Positions 50,701 to 60,610 of a stretch of 64,000 nucleotides of DNA are shown here, piece by piece; positions within the stretch are counted from its first letter, which is position 1, and every line of letters starts with the position of its first letter. This DNA comes from Cerrena zonata (lineage: Eukaryota; Basidiomycota; Agaricomycetes; Polyporales; Cerrenaceae). The DNA lies in assembly GCA_038087015.1 (NCBI GenBank), contig JASBNA010000042.1:62001-126000 (forward strand), written 5' to 3'. Position numbers and translations under genes: made by a program. The notes beneath the pieces are model-generated. The model did no database searches and had not been told where the DNA came from. It saw only the letters and a list, made by a program, of their open reading frames with translations.

Positions 50701-51166
50701 AAATTTCCCCTATCCGTTCTCTAACTCCTTTAATGGTAAGAGTAATAATAACAGTAGTAATTCCAGCATTAATGCCAATAATAGTGATGGCAAAAACAAT
50801 AACGTTATTGGTGGTGCCTTAATTAGAAGATCCCATTCTCCACCACTACCTAATAAATTTAATAAATTGAAAACTAATAGAAATATAATGAAAAATTTGA
50901 ATATCGGTGCTACAATCGATGAAAACCAAATCTCCTCGTCTAACCCAGCAGCATTCAAGCCGTCTAGCAACTCCGACTGGCAAGATAAATTCAATGGTAC
51001 CACCAACACTGAAGCTGATGAAAAATTCCCCTTGTGGACTCACGGAAACTTCAATTCTAATGCTACGAGCTTCGGTTTCGGCCAACCTTCTCATTCTAAC
51101 CATCCCGCCAGATTCAAGTCCGGCATTAATGACATCAACGAAGAAGAGGAAGATGAAGAGTCGTGA
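47741..51166 (+). CDS. Large Ser/Thr protein kinase with long disordered tail (YPL150W/KIN-like)
   Basis: 1141 aa. Kinase domain at about 42-290: GEGAFGKVYLA, VVLKCG (catalytic Lys), HRDLKLENILL, TDFGFVREF, CGTTVYMAPELL, DIWSLGIILFTMLYGEMPFDEDDD. HRDLKLEN and PFDE place it in the CAMK/AMPK-like group. A Lys-rich helix follows at about 365-410 (KKKKRYLKEKKLRYYEAKKSLKKSRKKVK), then about 700 residues of Ser/Asn-rich disorder with several basic RRxS sites and an acidic end EEEEDEES. The architecture resembles S. cerevisiae YPL150W; KIN4/FRK1-type kinases are an alternative. I leave the symbol blank. Confidence 0.85.
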   Translation: MNGISRINDQNLKAQLAAQFNDFYLQTTSSSINQIGNYKVIEEIGEGAFGKVYLANHILLNVNVVLKCGLIDDPNIVREIYYHRQLKHKNIVKLYEIIKTENHLWLALEYCQGNELFYYIYEQRHLNIDTVKKLFIQILNGIKYVHSLNLSHRDLKLENILLADKQKTIVKLTDFGFVREFNPLKRQFLSTICGTTVYMAPELLKNEKYSGFSIDIWSLGIILFTMLYGEMPFDEDDDLKTKYKIIHDDPVYKEIIPPDAINLLKKILCKDPYKRPTLNEIINHPFLSVIQPIEKSRRSSLYNDSESIISINQYYNTNKIPFQSKIERHLLKKLEKLNINIDFLQQSVLNDETNSITAFYDLCLTQEFNKKKKRYLKEKKLRYYEAKKSLKKSRKKVKSALSLNDQNNNQPLERIISSLSLTSTKNHDQNTPSSNMISSPQSIDDQIKLKEKRRRSASASIINSNSFANYQNKDLKSENNPPQINIEPSNERVISFHQDDDEKRRPSNVTALSSIVSENKKKRTKNNNILNKLQFWKRNRRNTIHNFDGENNLPIDQNHLPITSYSLNPSLNEKSSNNSKNSLIQNKKSMESFDDNEEPLEINIKPKNSPPNSSENRKKLSSPSIIKPENKNSSSNDLFDDDTFTKPNKDSSSSLQNGHDSPSSPIPIIETNVNGNQNTVIESSPHDTTIDIKDDITPDLNDTINDNDLMVNTNTNNTSALEFQSNSSDSPKIQSPPNLESYYISSGNRQMRTRPSSVVSQASQISQFSQLSTMLSESELDILDETDTMDEEFDDDEAAYESSLNISQNDFAQHQRQLSASMTPTSSMNITNNNKANIKKRPSYNRQLSSDISIVSTSTTATGQLQNGKSNLHSKKISLSQVSSNSSEESLITNNNSAPNGFFLNSTPMIPLPRNSNDLDSTLLPRSSSPELTRNGISNGGSKNLNQSPFPQTKSRINRSISPNNSNSGSPKSSKSKSSLAKQVATRNFPYPFSNSFNGKSNNNSSNSSINANNSDGKNNNVIGGALIRRSHSPPLPNKFNKLKTNRNIMKNLNIGATIDENQISSSNPAAFKPSSNSDWQDKFNGTTNTEADEKFPLWTHGNFNSNATSFGFGQPSHSNHPARFKSGINDINEEEEDEES

Positions 51167-51410
51167 TTGTATATTAAATTTTGTATATTTTGTAATTCTA
51201 ATAAAAGTTATACTGCAAAAAACAACTTACTGTGTACGGGTCTTTTATAATGTGCAGGACGTTGTCAAAGAAAAAAAAAACTTGATGAACTCAACCTGAA
51301 AAATTTTATCTTTTGATTTCGAAGCACTACCGAAGTGAACAATAACTATTAAAGCCCATTATAGGATAGAAGAATAAGAGGATATAGGTTTGAGATATCT
51401 CGAGACAAAA

Positions 51411-52631
51411 ATGGCTTCAGTTATAGTAGTGGATAGTGAATTTAAGGACTCAGTTTTGGAGTATGGACAAATAATTGATGGTATCAATAAGTCCTACGAC
51501 TTTTCTGAAAGTTTAAAGACCTTTTTCAATAATGATGATATAAGTAATAAGAAGGAATTAAGTAAGAAAATTGCCGAGTCATCGTCTGCATCCAACTTAA
51601 CCAAGTTAAGTGATAAAGAATTCGAACCAACTTACAATTTAATCATTTATCTTTTAACACAACTTGAAGAACCATTTACTTCTTATGAACAAATTTTCCA
51701 TAAAGATAGTGTTATCATTAAAAACTTGATTGAATCGACCCCAACTGAAAAACCATCAATCAGAGATAGAAAAGCCATTAAATATACTACTATATTATCA
51801 ATTTTCAATACTATTTTCAATTTTTTACCGGAAACTTCATCAACTAGAATTTTTATAATTGAATGTATTTTAAATGTTGTTGAAAAATCAAACGTTGAAT
51901 TCACTTTTATTCAAGATTCAATTGGTAAAAATTTGGATAACTGGTTGAAAAATGCTAATGCTTCAGAATCTGAGATCAAATCAATTTTTTGGAAATTTAC
52001 TACCTTAGATAAATTACACTCATTAAAATCTTTACAGTTAATTAAAGAATTTACTTCCAAGTATGCTCCTGATTTAAATGAATTATATGAATTGATCCAA
52101 TTTGCTTTAAAATCTGAGACTGCTGATGTTTCTTTCTTAATTAATAATAATGTTTCTAAAGCTATTGCTGCAAATAAAAATGATGAATTGGTTAGTTTTT
52201 TCCAATCCTATGTTAAAGGTGATATAATTAAAACTGTTCCTTCAGCATTAAATCAATCATCTGAAGATATCTTGATAAAATCAAAAATTTTATCATTAGC
52301 AAGATTTTTCATTGAAAATGATAACAATAATAAAAACGTTTTCAAATATACTGATATTCCAAGTGATTTGGTTACTTCAAATCAAGATTTTGAAGAATTA
52401 TTGATTACTTCAATCAAATCAGGTTTAATCGAAGGTAAATTAAATCAATTGGATGAATCTTTCCATTTAACTAAGGTTAAAAGATTTATTATTGCCGGTG
52501 ATGAAGAAAATTTGGTTAAAAATTGGGAATACGTTAGACAAGCTTTAGTTGATTGGAGAATTGCCTTAGACAATCTTGATGAAATTGTTAATACTTCAAG
52601 AGAAGAAATTGTTTCTAACAATAGTAATTAG
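51411..52631 (+). CDS. Translation initiation factor eIF3 subunit m (PCI domain)
   Basis: 406 aa from ATG 51411 (the frame opens earlier at TTG). A helical N-terminal repeat region is followed by a PCI/winged-helix end: LIKSKILSLARFFIE, YTDIPSDLVTSNQDFEELLITSIKSGLIEGKLNQLDESFHLTKVKRFI, then WEYVRQALVDWRIALDNLDEIV, the eIF3m signature (W...L..W...L). eIF3m is part of the eIF3 octamer core in most eukaryotes and is absent from Saccharomyces, so its presence is a useful lineage marker. A CSN7-type PCI protein is the alternative but lacks the W-L-W ending. Confidence 0.85.
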   Translation: MASVIVVDSEFKDSVLEYGQIIDGINKSYDFSESLKTFFNNDDISNKKELSKKIAESSSASNLTKLSDKEFEPTYNLIIYLLTQLEEPFTSYEQIFHKDSVIIKNLIESTPTEKPSIRDRKAIKYTTILSIFNTIFNFLPETSSTRIFIIECILNVVEKSNVEFTFIQDSIGKNLDNWLKNANASESEIKSIFWKFTTLDKLHSLKSLQLIKEFTSKYAPDLNELYELIQFALKSETADVSFLINNNVSKAIAANKNDELVSFFQSYVKGDIIKTVPSALNQSSEDILIKSKILSLARFFIENDNNNKNVFKYTDIPSDLVTSNQDFEELLITSIKSGLIEGKLNQLDESFHLTKVKRFIIAGDEENLVKNWEYVRQALVDWRIALDNLDEIVNTSREEIVSNNSN

Positions 52632-52760
52632 ATATTCTCTACACTTGATCTCTTACGCTTAGTTTTAATTTAATAAATCATATTATAAGGAAATAAAGAC
52701 ATTAGTTAAACACGTAGTAATTAATAAATAAAGGGTAAAAAGGCTATGCAATATAGAAAG

Positions 52761-54416
52761 TTAATCTCTTTCATTATCTAACACAACAAGAAATCCACCT
52801 ACCAAATGTAATGATCCACATACAAATACATTAACATCAGAAACATCATTGGTTAAACTTTTGATGAAATTAACACTGGTTTCAATATTTGGGAAAATAT
52901 GTTTTCTTGAATCACTATTATTTGCTTGATCTAATTCGCTCCAAGATTGGGCCAAATCTTTTTGAACGGTTAGTTTATCAACCAATTCTTTTGAATTATT
53001 CAAAGAGACCAAATCACTATTATAATTACCATCAGACCAAGTAACATTAGTGGTAAAGATGACATGATCAAATTTAACCCCTTTCAAGATAATATTTTCA
53101 TATAATTTCAGTAATAATTCTTTAGTGTTTTCTCTACTTTGTTGGTTAAACAATAAAATTTTCAAATCATTTCTGCCAGGAATTATTTTGGATGAACCTG
53201 ATTTTTTTAATTTACTTTGTAATTTATCATCCATACATTCTTTAAACCAGGATGATGAAACTTGAATTGACTCTAATGTGTGAGCACCATCGATATACCA
53301 ATCGATATTTTCAAAATTAGGTTTATTTGAAATTATTTGACATCTACCATCCCAATTAGCATTTTGTAAACCTTCAATAAAACGATCCGGTAAAACATCA
53401 ACGTCAGTGCTTTCTAAATCAGGTAATTCATTTTCAGGAACACCTAACTTTGATAAATGAATTGAAGCCAATTTAGCAGCCAAGCTTGCATTTTGACGTT
53501 GAAATTTCCCAGCTAAACCTAACTTAATACTGGAGGGTAATAAATCTTCGTCAACAACATCTAAAGAGCTAACTCCAATTTCTTTAGCTCTTTGTTCAAT
53601 GATTTTTAAAGATTCAGGGTATTCTAACTGGTTACTTACAACTGCAGGACAATTCTTCTTAAAAATCCCGGTTTTATTCCAAGTGATCGAATCGATGGTA
53701 TTACCTAACATGAAAGTATGATCAATGCCTAAAGAGGAAATACCAGTGACGGTTGGATTTTGTACAATATTAGTGGAATCGTAAGTTCCTCCAACCCCTA
53801 CTTCATAAATGGCGGTATCGACCCCTTCTGATAAGAAAACATGGAAGGACAAAATAGTCAAATACTTAAAGTACATGGGCTTTACTGTCTCGCAAGGTTG
53901 CAAACTAGGAAACTCGTCAGGAGAAGAAGTAGTCGAGGATAATTTATCCCAAACTTCAAAGAAATATTTAGTAAATTTGGATTCATTAATTGGATTACCA
54001 TTGATTCTAATTCTTTCTCTTACGGTTTTCAAATGAGGAGATGTAAATAACCCCAATTTGTTAATTGGATTTGTCTTGATATTAGAGTTTTGATCATTTG
54101 CATTAAACTTATACTGTTTTAATATCGATTCGGTAAATGCACAAGTTGATCCTTTACCTTTAGTACCGGTTACGTGGATTATGTTCAATTTGTCAAAGTC
54201 TCTTGTCTTGTACCCTAATCTTCTAATATATTCATGCACTTCATTTATAGATAATTCATTTCTATTAACATTGGGGCCCAATTTTTTCATCGCTTCAATT
54301 GAAGCAAAGTTTGATTGCAAAGAATTCAATGCATTGATTGCATCTTTATAGCTTCTAGCAGCCGGTTTCAAGATGCGCATGGGTAATTCAGGGTTTCCTT
54401 CGGTAGGTTCAGTCAT
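52761..54416 (-). CDS. MET7: MET7, folylpolyglutamate synthase
   Basis: 551 aa (yeast Met7 548). It adds gamma-glutamates to folates and is needed for methionine synthesis and mitochondrial DNA. Landmarks: YKDAINALNSLQSN near 20, the P-loop HVTGTKGKGSTCAFTESIL near 81-99, GLFTSPHLKTVRERIRING, YEVGVGGTYDSTNIV, SSLGIDHTFMLGNT, WDGRCQII, and the WYIDGAHTLES site in the C-terminal domain. There is no obvious long mitochondrial presequence. The frame is complete. Confidence 0.95.
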   Translation of the reverse strand: MTEPTEGNPELPMRILKPAARSYKDAINALNSLQSNFASIEAMKKLGPNVNRNELSINEVHEYIRRLGYKTRDFDKLNIIHVTGTKGKGSTCAFTESILKQYKFNANDQNSNIKTNPINKLGLFTSPHLKTVRERIRINGNPINESKFTKYFFEVWDKLSSTTSSPDEFPSLQPCETVKPMYFKYLTILSFHVFLSEGVDTAIYEVGVGGTYDSTNIVQNPTVTGISSLGIDHTFMLGNTIDSITWNKTGIFKKNCPAVVSNQLEYPESLKIIEQRAKEIGVSSLDVVDEDLLPSSIKLGLAGKFQRQNASLAAKLASIHLSKLGVPENELPDLESTDVDVLPDRFIEGLQNANWDGRCQIISNKPNFENIDWYIDGAHTLESIQVSSSWFKECMDDKLQSKLKKSGSSKIIPGRNDLKILLFNQQSRENTKELLLKLYENIILKGVKFDHVIFTTNVTWSDGNYNSDLVSLNNSKELVDKLTVQKDLAQSWSELDQANNSDSRKHIFPNIETSVNFIKSLTNDVSDVNVFVCGSLHLVGGFLVVLDNERD

Positions 54417-55276
54417 GGATCAATAAAGTAATCTTTAGATCAATTTCAAATATTAAATAATTGAAACTTCAATAATACACCAACAACCACCTAAATGCTG
54501 CAGTTTTTCCACGCAGACGTTATTCAAAAACAAAAGGCCACTGCCTAGGACGCAACTTGAGAAGAAAAATCAAGTAATTTGCTATGAATTATCAATCTTT
54601 GTCTTGAAATTGAATTAGAATACCCTAAATTTTTCGCTCCATAATGGCATTTTTCTTTTGTTCTCCGAAGACAATCCCCGGTGTACGGGTGCCAAAGCAC
54701 ATATCCACTCAGGAACGGGAGATGATTGAGTCATAAAAAAATTTTAATAGGAAAAAAGCGGATTAAATTGATATCAAAAACACATTTTGGAAACAACAGT
54801 TGTTCTTCAACATAGATATTCAACACAGAACAGCATCCAAGACCTTAGAGTTATTCAACGTCATCAACTGATCGAATAACGCACCATATATTTGTCCAAT
54901 AACTCATGAAATTCATTTATAAACACTGACAAGATCATAATTTTTTAATTTTCCAAGTTTTATTTTTTTTTTATATATAAGTTATTAATAACAAAAATGT
55001 ATTATTAAGATTCCACGGGACTCTATATCGTGTTACTGTTGTCCAGTGTCGGCTTGTGTTGTTTATTATCGTTTATTAAATATTATTTAAATTTAACTAC
55101 TATCTGATTAATCTATTTGAAATCTGAAATTCATTGGTTAACAGATCCTCCTTAAACTTTCCCATTTTGCTTTTATTTTCAATTCCCCTTTGCCAGGTCC
55201 CCGACTAATAGAATAGTCCAATACCTGGATACTTTTTTTTATTTTACTTTGTTTTGTTTTTGTTTTATTGAGTGCA
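54417..55276. promoter_or_regulatory. Divergent MET7 / cyclin promoter region with Gcn4 and Rap1-like sites
   Basis: 860 bp. GGTGTACGGGTG (Rap1-like) at 54680-54691 and a perfect TGAGTCA (Gcn4) at 54727-54733. The rest is AT-rich, with T-rich runs at 54960-54972 and 55229-55262 and several short upstream ATGs on the plus strand. The cyclin therefore probably has a long leader. No gene recognised. Confidence 0.55.
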
Positions 55277-56348
55277 ATGGTAACTTACGACGGACCATTT
55301 CCTAATTCCAATCCTGAATATACCAATAAAATGTCTAATGATGAATATTTCTATGGGGCTTCTGAAGGAAGCACCCATGGATTGGCTCCATCATCCGACT
55401 CGTCGAGATCAGCTTTCAATCCCAATACGTTTATGCACTTTAATTTAAAGCCAGCCATGGTCAATACCCAATCTACTGAAGAAGAAATCAAGTTGAGCGA
55501 TTATATAATCGAAGATGTACCATTGCTAATGTCTGACGATGATGATCTAAGCGAAGATGAGGGCAAACTGAAGGCCAAAACCGAATCAGTCAAAGATAAG
55601 TCGGTTAGTGTCAAGCCATCAGATACTGCTGAAGAAGTTAAAAGATCCATGAAGTATGAAGTCGAGGCCCAAGCCAATGCGAATGGAGAAGAATCTGCTG
55701 TTGGCAGTCCAATGATGAATAATGAATGTTCACCGGTGTTAACTGCAGCTACTACTCCAGCCAATAGTTTTTCTGAGCCGATTAGTAAGCCTAAGATGAA
55801 AAAACTGGTGAAAACGATTAAAAAAATTGAATCATTAACCAAGGCACAATTCCAATTTGAAAAGAAACAATTAATGACCATTGTTGTTAAATATATTTCA
55901 ACAAAGATTGTTAATTCATTCCCACCTGAAAATCCTAGAAATATTAAATCGGATGAATTACCTCTTGATAAATTTTTATTAATATTGGTGAGTCGTTTAC
56001 AATTATCAATAAGTAATTTCATGAAGGGAGTCATTTACCTCTTTCGTTATATGGATATAATTTATTTATTGAGGTATTTAAATCAATCTAATAATTTTGC
56101 TAATTATAATGAAATGGATTTTGAATTGAAAAAAGTTAATTGTTGGTTGTTTCAAGCTTACTCTTATCAGAGAACGTGTTTCCAAAAACTGGAATCAAGT
56201 TACTGGCTTATCTAATAATGAAATTAATCGGGTTGTTAAAACCATTGTTGGTAGATTAAATGGTAAATTATTGATTAAAGATATCGAATTGGTTAAATTG
56301 AAGCTGGAAATTTTCAGATTTGTCAAAATGGTTACCAATAGGATTTAA
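55277..56348 (+). CDS. PHO80-family cyclin, PCL5-like (one frameshift)
   Basis: About 356 aa with one break read through. Start is the ATG at 55277; the frame opens earlier at TTG. The N-terminal 170 residues are Ser/Asp-rich and disordered. The cyclin box starts near 225: LDKFLLILVSRLQLSISNFMKG, IYLFRYMDIIYLLRYL. The frame breaks in the A6 run 56129-56134; removing one A gives ELKKLIVGCFKLTLIRERV, then SKNWNQVTGLSNNEINRVV, the Pho80/Pcl 'W-x-x-V-x-G-L-S-x-x-E-I-N' end. Such cyclins activate Pho85. Pcl5 drives Gcn4 turnover and is itself a Gcn4 target; the Gcn4 site upstream fits that, but the subfamily is an inference. Confidence 0.72.
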
Positions 56349-56997
56349 TTTGTGTAATATATTTTCTTTACTTCTATATGTTCTAATAAATGTTTGTGAT
56401 TTGTGACTGGTAAGCTAGCCAATACACTAGTATATACTTTAAATGACTAATAAGCTGCAACTTAGACAAAAACATCCGTACATATAATATGAGCAGCTAC
56501 GGTAAGCGCACGCGCGGACAGTTAGGCTTACACCCGTGCACCAATGAGTCATGGTGCGCCGGTCTGTCAAGCAGGGCCATGCATCCGTACATCCCATGTG
56601 GCTATTGGCCAATGACTAATCCTACCCCAGACTCAGCACTCCAGCACCCAGGCCTGGCAGGGGCAGCAGTGGCCGGTAGGGGTGTAGCTGGCAGCACGGT
56701 TGGCAGCGTAGTTGGCAGTACAAGCTGACAATCCAGCAGCACCGCAGTAACCTAAGGACAGAAGGGTAGGGTCTTATACTGGCAGTGAGCAGTGAGTCAT
56801 TGATAATCGGCTTTTCGAAAGAAAGTAGGGACTCCTGCATAGATTGCTCCGGCCCATACAAAGGTCAGATAACAGATTACTCAGAGTAACGAAATTTCTG
56901 AAAAATTTTTCACGTTTGTCACGAATATATAAGAAGACGAAAATACCATTGAGTTTGAAAGTTTCTTTCCTTTTGCAATAATTAAATAACAAGTAAA
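56349..56997 (+). promoter_or_regulatory. LYS21 promoter region with two Gcn4 sites, a Rap1-like site and a GC-rich island
   Basis: 649 bp. TGAGTCA at 56545-56551 and 56793-56799; CACCCGTGCACC at 56531-56542. From about 56489 to 56760 the DNA is far richer in G+C than the rest of the window and contains repeats of GGCAG/TTGGCAG (56690-56720). A 79-codon open frame there is low-complexity and not convincing. Confidence 0.65.
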
Positions 56998-58281
56998 ATG
57001 GCACAACAAAATCCATACGGACCAAATCCATCAGATTTTTTATCTAACGTTACCAAATTCGAAGTCATCGAATCGACTTTAAGAGAAGGTGAACAATTTG
57101 CTAATGCATTTTTCACTACTGAAAAAAAAATTGAAATTGCTAAAGCTTTAGATGATTTTGGGGTTGACTATATTGAATTAACTTCACCAGTTGCTAGTGA
57201 ACAGAGTAGAAAAGATTGTGAAGCAATCTGTAAATTAGGATTAAAATCCAAAATTTTAACTCATATTAGATGTCATATGGATGATGCTAGAGTTGCAGTT
57301 GAAACCGGGGTTGACGGGGTTGATGTTGTTATTGGAACCTCTCAATTCTTGAGACAATATAGTCATGGTAAAGATATGAATTATATTGCTCAATCGGCCA
57401 TTGAAGTTATTGAATTTGTTAAATCTAAAGGTATTGAAATTAGATTTAGTAGTGAAGATTCTTTTAGATCAGATATTGTCGATTTATTAAACATTTACAA
57501 AACCGTTAGTAAAATCGGGGTTAATCGTGTTGGTATTGCTGATACTGTTGGTTGTGCTAATCCAAGACAAGTTTATGAATTAGTTAAAACTTTGAGATCA
57601 GTTGTTAGTTGTGATATTGAATGTCATTTCCATAACGATACTGGATGTGCCATTGCCAATGCTTATACTGCTTTAGAAGCCGGTGCCAAATTAATTGATG
57701 TTTCAGTTTTGGGGATTGGTGAAAGAAATGGTATTACTCCTTTGGGTGCTTTGATGGCAAGAATGATTACTGCTGATCGTGATTATGTTTTATCTAAATA
57801 TAAATTACATAAATTAAGGGATTTAGAAAATTTGGTTGCTGATGCCGTTCAAGTTAACATTCCTTTCAATAATCCAATTACTGGGTTCTGTGCTTTCACT
57901 CACAAAGCCGGTATTCATGCTAAAGCTATCTTGGCTAATCCTTCTACTTACGAAATTTTAAATCCAAACGATTTCGGTTTATCAAGATATATTCATTTCG
58001 CTAATAGATTAACTGGTTGGAATGCTATTAAATCAAGAGTTGATCAATTGAAATTAAATTTAACTGATGATCAATGTAAAGAAGTTACTACCAAAATTAA
58101 AGTTCTTGGTGACGTTAGACAATTAAGTATCGATGATGTCGATTCCATAATTAGAGATTTCCATCAAGATTTAACCACTCCAGCTTTGAAAGCTCAACTC
58201 ACTAATGATTCAGATGTTCCTGCTGTTGTTGGTGATGGTATTGATGAAGAACCAGCTACTAAGAAGCAAAAATCTGAATAA
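56998..58281 (+). CDS. LYS21: LYS21/LYS22, homocitrate synthase
   Basis: 427 aa. It condenses acetyl-CoA with 2-oxoglutarate, the first and feedback-controlled step of fungal lysine synthesis. DRE-TIM type landmarks: [15 protein letters not shown] (catalytic Arg and Asp/Glu), [47 protein letters not shown], metal-binding [27 protein letters not shown] and [11 protein letters not shown]. No N-terminal targeting sequence; a Lys-rich end (ATKKQKSE) could serve nuclear import, since yeast homocitrate synthases are nuclear. Two Gcn4 sites lie within 460 bp upstream. Confidence 0.96.
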   Translation: MAQQNPYGPNPSDFLSNVTKFEVIESTLREGEQFANAFFTTEKKIEIAKALDDFGVDYIELTSPVASEQSRKDCEAICKLGLKSKILTHIRCHMDDARVAVETGVDGVDVVIGTSQFLRQYSHGKDMNYIAQSAIEVIEFVKSKGIEIRFSSEDSFRSDIVDLLNIYKTVSKIGVNRVGIADTVGCANPRQVYELVKTLRSVVSCDIECHFHNDTGCAIANAYTALEAGAKLIDVSVLGIGERNGITPLGALMARMITADRDYVLSKYKLHKLRDLENLVADAVQVNIPFNNPITGFCAFTHKAGIHAKAILANPSTYEILNPNDFGLSRYIHFANRLTGWNAIKSRVDQLKLNLTDDQCKEVTTKIKVLGDVRQLSIDDVDSIIRDFHQDLTTPALKAQLTNDSDVPAVVGDGIDEEPATKKQKSE

Positions 58282-58605
58282 ATTCCTCATTAATTAAGTC
58301 TTTATTCATGATTTTTTTGTTTTCTTAGTTGATCGAAAAAACTCATCTTATATTTATTTCTATATATTATTGCATAATTTATCAATCTTAATTCTATCTG
58401 ATTATCAAATATCATGGATAGATTTGACATTAACTTTAATGGGGTCATGACATCAAAATTTACTTAAAAGATCAAAAAAAAAAAAAAAATTATTATTATT
58501 ATTATTTAAAAGTTTCTACGTCTATGAATATTCTATTTAGTTCGTTTCCGTATATATATTGTTATATACTTGTCTTTTGTTTTAATTCAATTTGTATTAG
58601 TTAAA
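58282..58605. other. Gap: LYS21 3' region and dehydrogenase promoter
   Basis: 324 bp, strongly AT-rich. A poly(A) run at about 58475-58489 is followed by ATT trinucleotide repeats to 58505. Nothing else recognised. Confidence 0.4.
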
Positions 58606-59787
58606 ATGCGATCTGCTAAGAAAACTCCGGTTGAAACTCTCTCCACCTTGAAGAAAAAAAATGTATTTAAATCAGATATTTCCGTTATTAAAGAAAAACG
58701 TTTTTTTCATGGAAAACAACCTCGACATCGTTCTGATATATCGATCATGACTCTCCCATCTACTCAAACCGGATATGGTTTCCAACGTGGTAACAGAAAG
58801 CTTGTTAAGTATGAATCAATTCCAGTGAAACAGCCCGGAGATAACCAGGTTTTATTAAAAGTTGAAGCTGCTGGAATGTGTTCAAGTGATAATCATATAT
58901 TGATCGCTCAAGAACAAGGAACTGCTGATGAATTCATTATGGGACATGAAATTGCTGGACAATTAGTTAATGTTGGATCTAAAATCGATACTAAAACGTA
59001 TCCAATTGGAGGCAGATTTGCAATCTTCATTAGCAGAGCATGCGGAATTTGTAAGAATTGTCGTAAGGGGAAAGATAATCAATGTGTTGGACCGGGGAGT
59101 TCCCAGGGGTTTGGGATTACAACTGATGGGGGGTATCAGGAATATTTATTGGTGGATAATTTAAGATGTTTGGTTCCAATTCCTGATAATGTAAGTTATG
59201 AGATTGCAGCAGTGGCTACCGATTCAGTATTGACTCCATTCCACGCAATTTCCAAAGTTAGACATTTATTGGGACCAACCTCAAAAGTGTTGGTTGTTGG
59301 CTTGGGTGGTTTGGGATTGAATGCTGTGCAAATCTTAAAATCATTTGGTTGTTACGTTGTTGGTACCGACATCAAACAAGAGGTTGCGAAAGTTGCTATT
59401 GAATCTGGAGCTAACGAATTCCATACTGATTTACATAAATCAAATATTGAGGAAAGCTCTTTTGATGTTAGTTTTGATTTTTGTGGATATGATTCTTCTC
59501 ACAAAGTTTGCTCCGACTTTACCGCTAAAGGTGGTAAGATTATGATGGTTGGCTTAGGTAAGGCCAGAGTCAAGGTCCAACATTACCATTTAGCAAGACG
59601 TGAAATTGATTTAATTTATTCTTTTGGAGGTTATTCTCAAGAATTGAGTGAGGTTTTCCAGTGGATCTCCTTGGGCAAAATCAAACCAATTGCCACTCTT
59701 GCAGATATGTCGAAGTTACCCGAGTACTTGGACAAGTTGGGCAAAGGACAAGTTAGCGGACGGATGGTTTTCAAACCAAAGTTATAA
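58606..59787 (+). CDS. Zinc-dependent alcohol dehydrogenase family (MDR) protein
   Basis: 393 aa from ATG 58606. The conserved MDR fold begins near residue 48 (MTLPSTQTGYGFQRGN), so the first 47 residues are a basic, Ser/Lys-rich extension, possibly a targeting signal. Alternatively the true start is the internal ATG at 58747. Catalytic-zinc ligands are in AAGMCSSDNH and GHEIAGQL; the structural-zinc cysteines are in CGICKNCRKGKDNQC; the cofactor motif is VVGLGGLGLNAVQIL, with D in VVGTD suggesting NAD. The order resembles yeast secondary-alcohol and Adh-like dehydrogenases. It ends FKPKL, at most a weak PTS1. Substrate unknown. Confidence 0.85.
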   Translation: MRSAKKTPVETLSTLKKKNVFKSDISVIKEKRFFHGKQPRHRSDISIMTLPSTQTGYGFQRGNRKLVKYESIPVKQPGDNQVLLKVEAAGMCSSDNHILIAQEQGTADEFIMGHEIAGQLVNVGSKIDTKTYPIGGRFAIFISRACGICKNCRKGKDNQCVGPGSSQGFGITTDGGYQEYLLVDNLRCLVPIPDNVSYEIAAVATDSVLTPFHAISKVRHLLGPTSKVLVVGLGGLGLNAVQILKSFGCYVVGTDIKQEVAKVAIESGANEFHTDLHKSNIEESSFDVSFDFCGYDSSHKVCSDFTAKGGKIMMVGLGKARVKVQHYHLARREIDLIYSFGGYSQELSEVFQWISLGKIKPIATLADMSKLPEYLDKLGKGQVSGRMVFKPKL

Positions 59788-59949
59788 TGTATAGGTATAC
59801 GGTAGATTTTTTTTTTGCAATTAAACGGAACTGGGGGTAGTGCACTACCTTATTGCCGTTAATCGGATTGAAAAAAAAAAAAAATTGTATAGACGTATCG
59901 ACAAAAAAGTTTTCGAACTAGTAACTACTTGTAATATAAAACAACCACT

Positions 59950-60610
59950 ATGGCTAAAAAGGGAGGAGAGAATTCCAAGAAAGCAGCCGGTCAAGCTAGA
60001 AAAGCTGACAATGCCAATAAAAAGAAACAAGACCAAGCAGCAGCAGCAGAGGCTGCAGAAGCAGCTACTTGGGAAGACGGAGCCAAAAAGGGTAACAAGA
60101 AGAAGGAAGACGCTCAATTCAAAAAGGAGGAAGCTGCTCGTAAGAAGGCAGAACGTGATGCATTGTTAAAGGCTGAAGAGATTGCCAATCCCTCCAAGAG
60201 TAGAGGTGCTGCAAAACAAGCTAATAAGAAAACCAATAAAATTGATTCCTTTTTGGATTGGAATAAAGACTACTCCGGAATTGAGTGCTAGTGGGTTGGA
60301 TTCCGCATTGGAAGCATTGGCCTTAACCGGTAGAGATGGAGGTGTTCAATCAAAAGATATCGATAGACACCCAGAAAGAAGAGTCAAAGCAGCATTTGCA
60401 GCTTACGAAGAAAAAAGATTACCAGAATTAAGAAAAGAAAACCCTGGTTTAAGATTACAACAAGTTAAAAATATCCTCTTCAAAGAATTCCAAAAATCTC
60501 CTGAAAATCCAATGAACCAAGATACCAACATCGACTATAACGCCTCCAAGGACGAAATCGATGCTAAAAAGAAGGACGTTAGAGCCCAAAGAGAGAAAAA
60601 ATTCGCCTAA
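59950..60610 (+). CDS. CCDC124 / Lso2-family ribosome-associated protein (one frameshift)
   Basis: About 219 aa with one break read through. The N-terminus MAKKGGENSKKAAGQARKAD and the Lys/Ala/Glu coiled region (TWEDGAKKGNKKKEDAQ, ERDALLKAEE) are typical. After the break comes ELSASGLDSALEALALTG, RHPERRVKAAFAAYEEKRLPELRKENPGLRLQQ and FKEFQKSPENPMNQ, the diagnostic CCDC124 C-terminus. Yeast Lso2 (N-terminal part only) and human CCDC124 bind idle ribosomes and help restart. The frame is lost between about 60240 and 60275; dropping one A from the AAA at 60265-60267 restores it (DWNKTTPELSAS). Confidence 0.85.

Noticed and set aside
56489..56728. 79-codon open frame in the LYS21 promoter
   Set aside because: The second half is Gly/Ala/Val low complexity from GGCAG repeats; it overlaps Gcn4 and Rap1-like sites.
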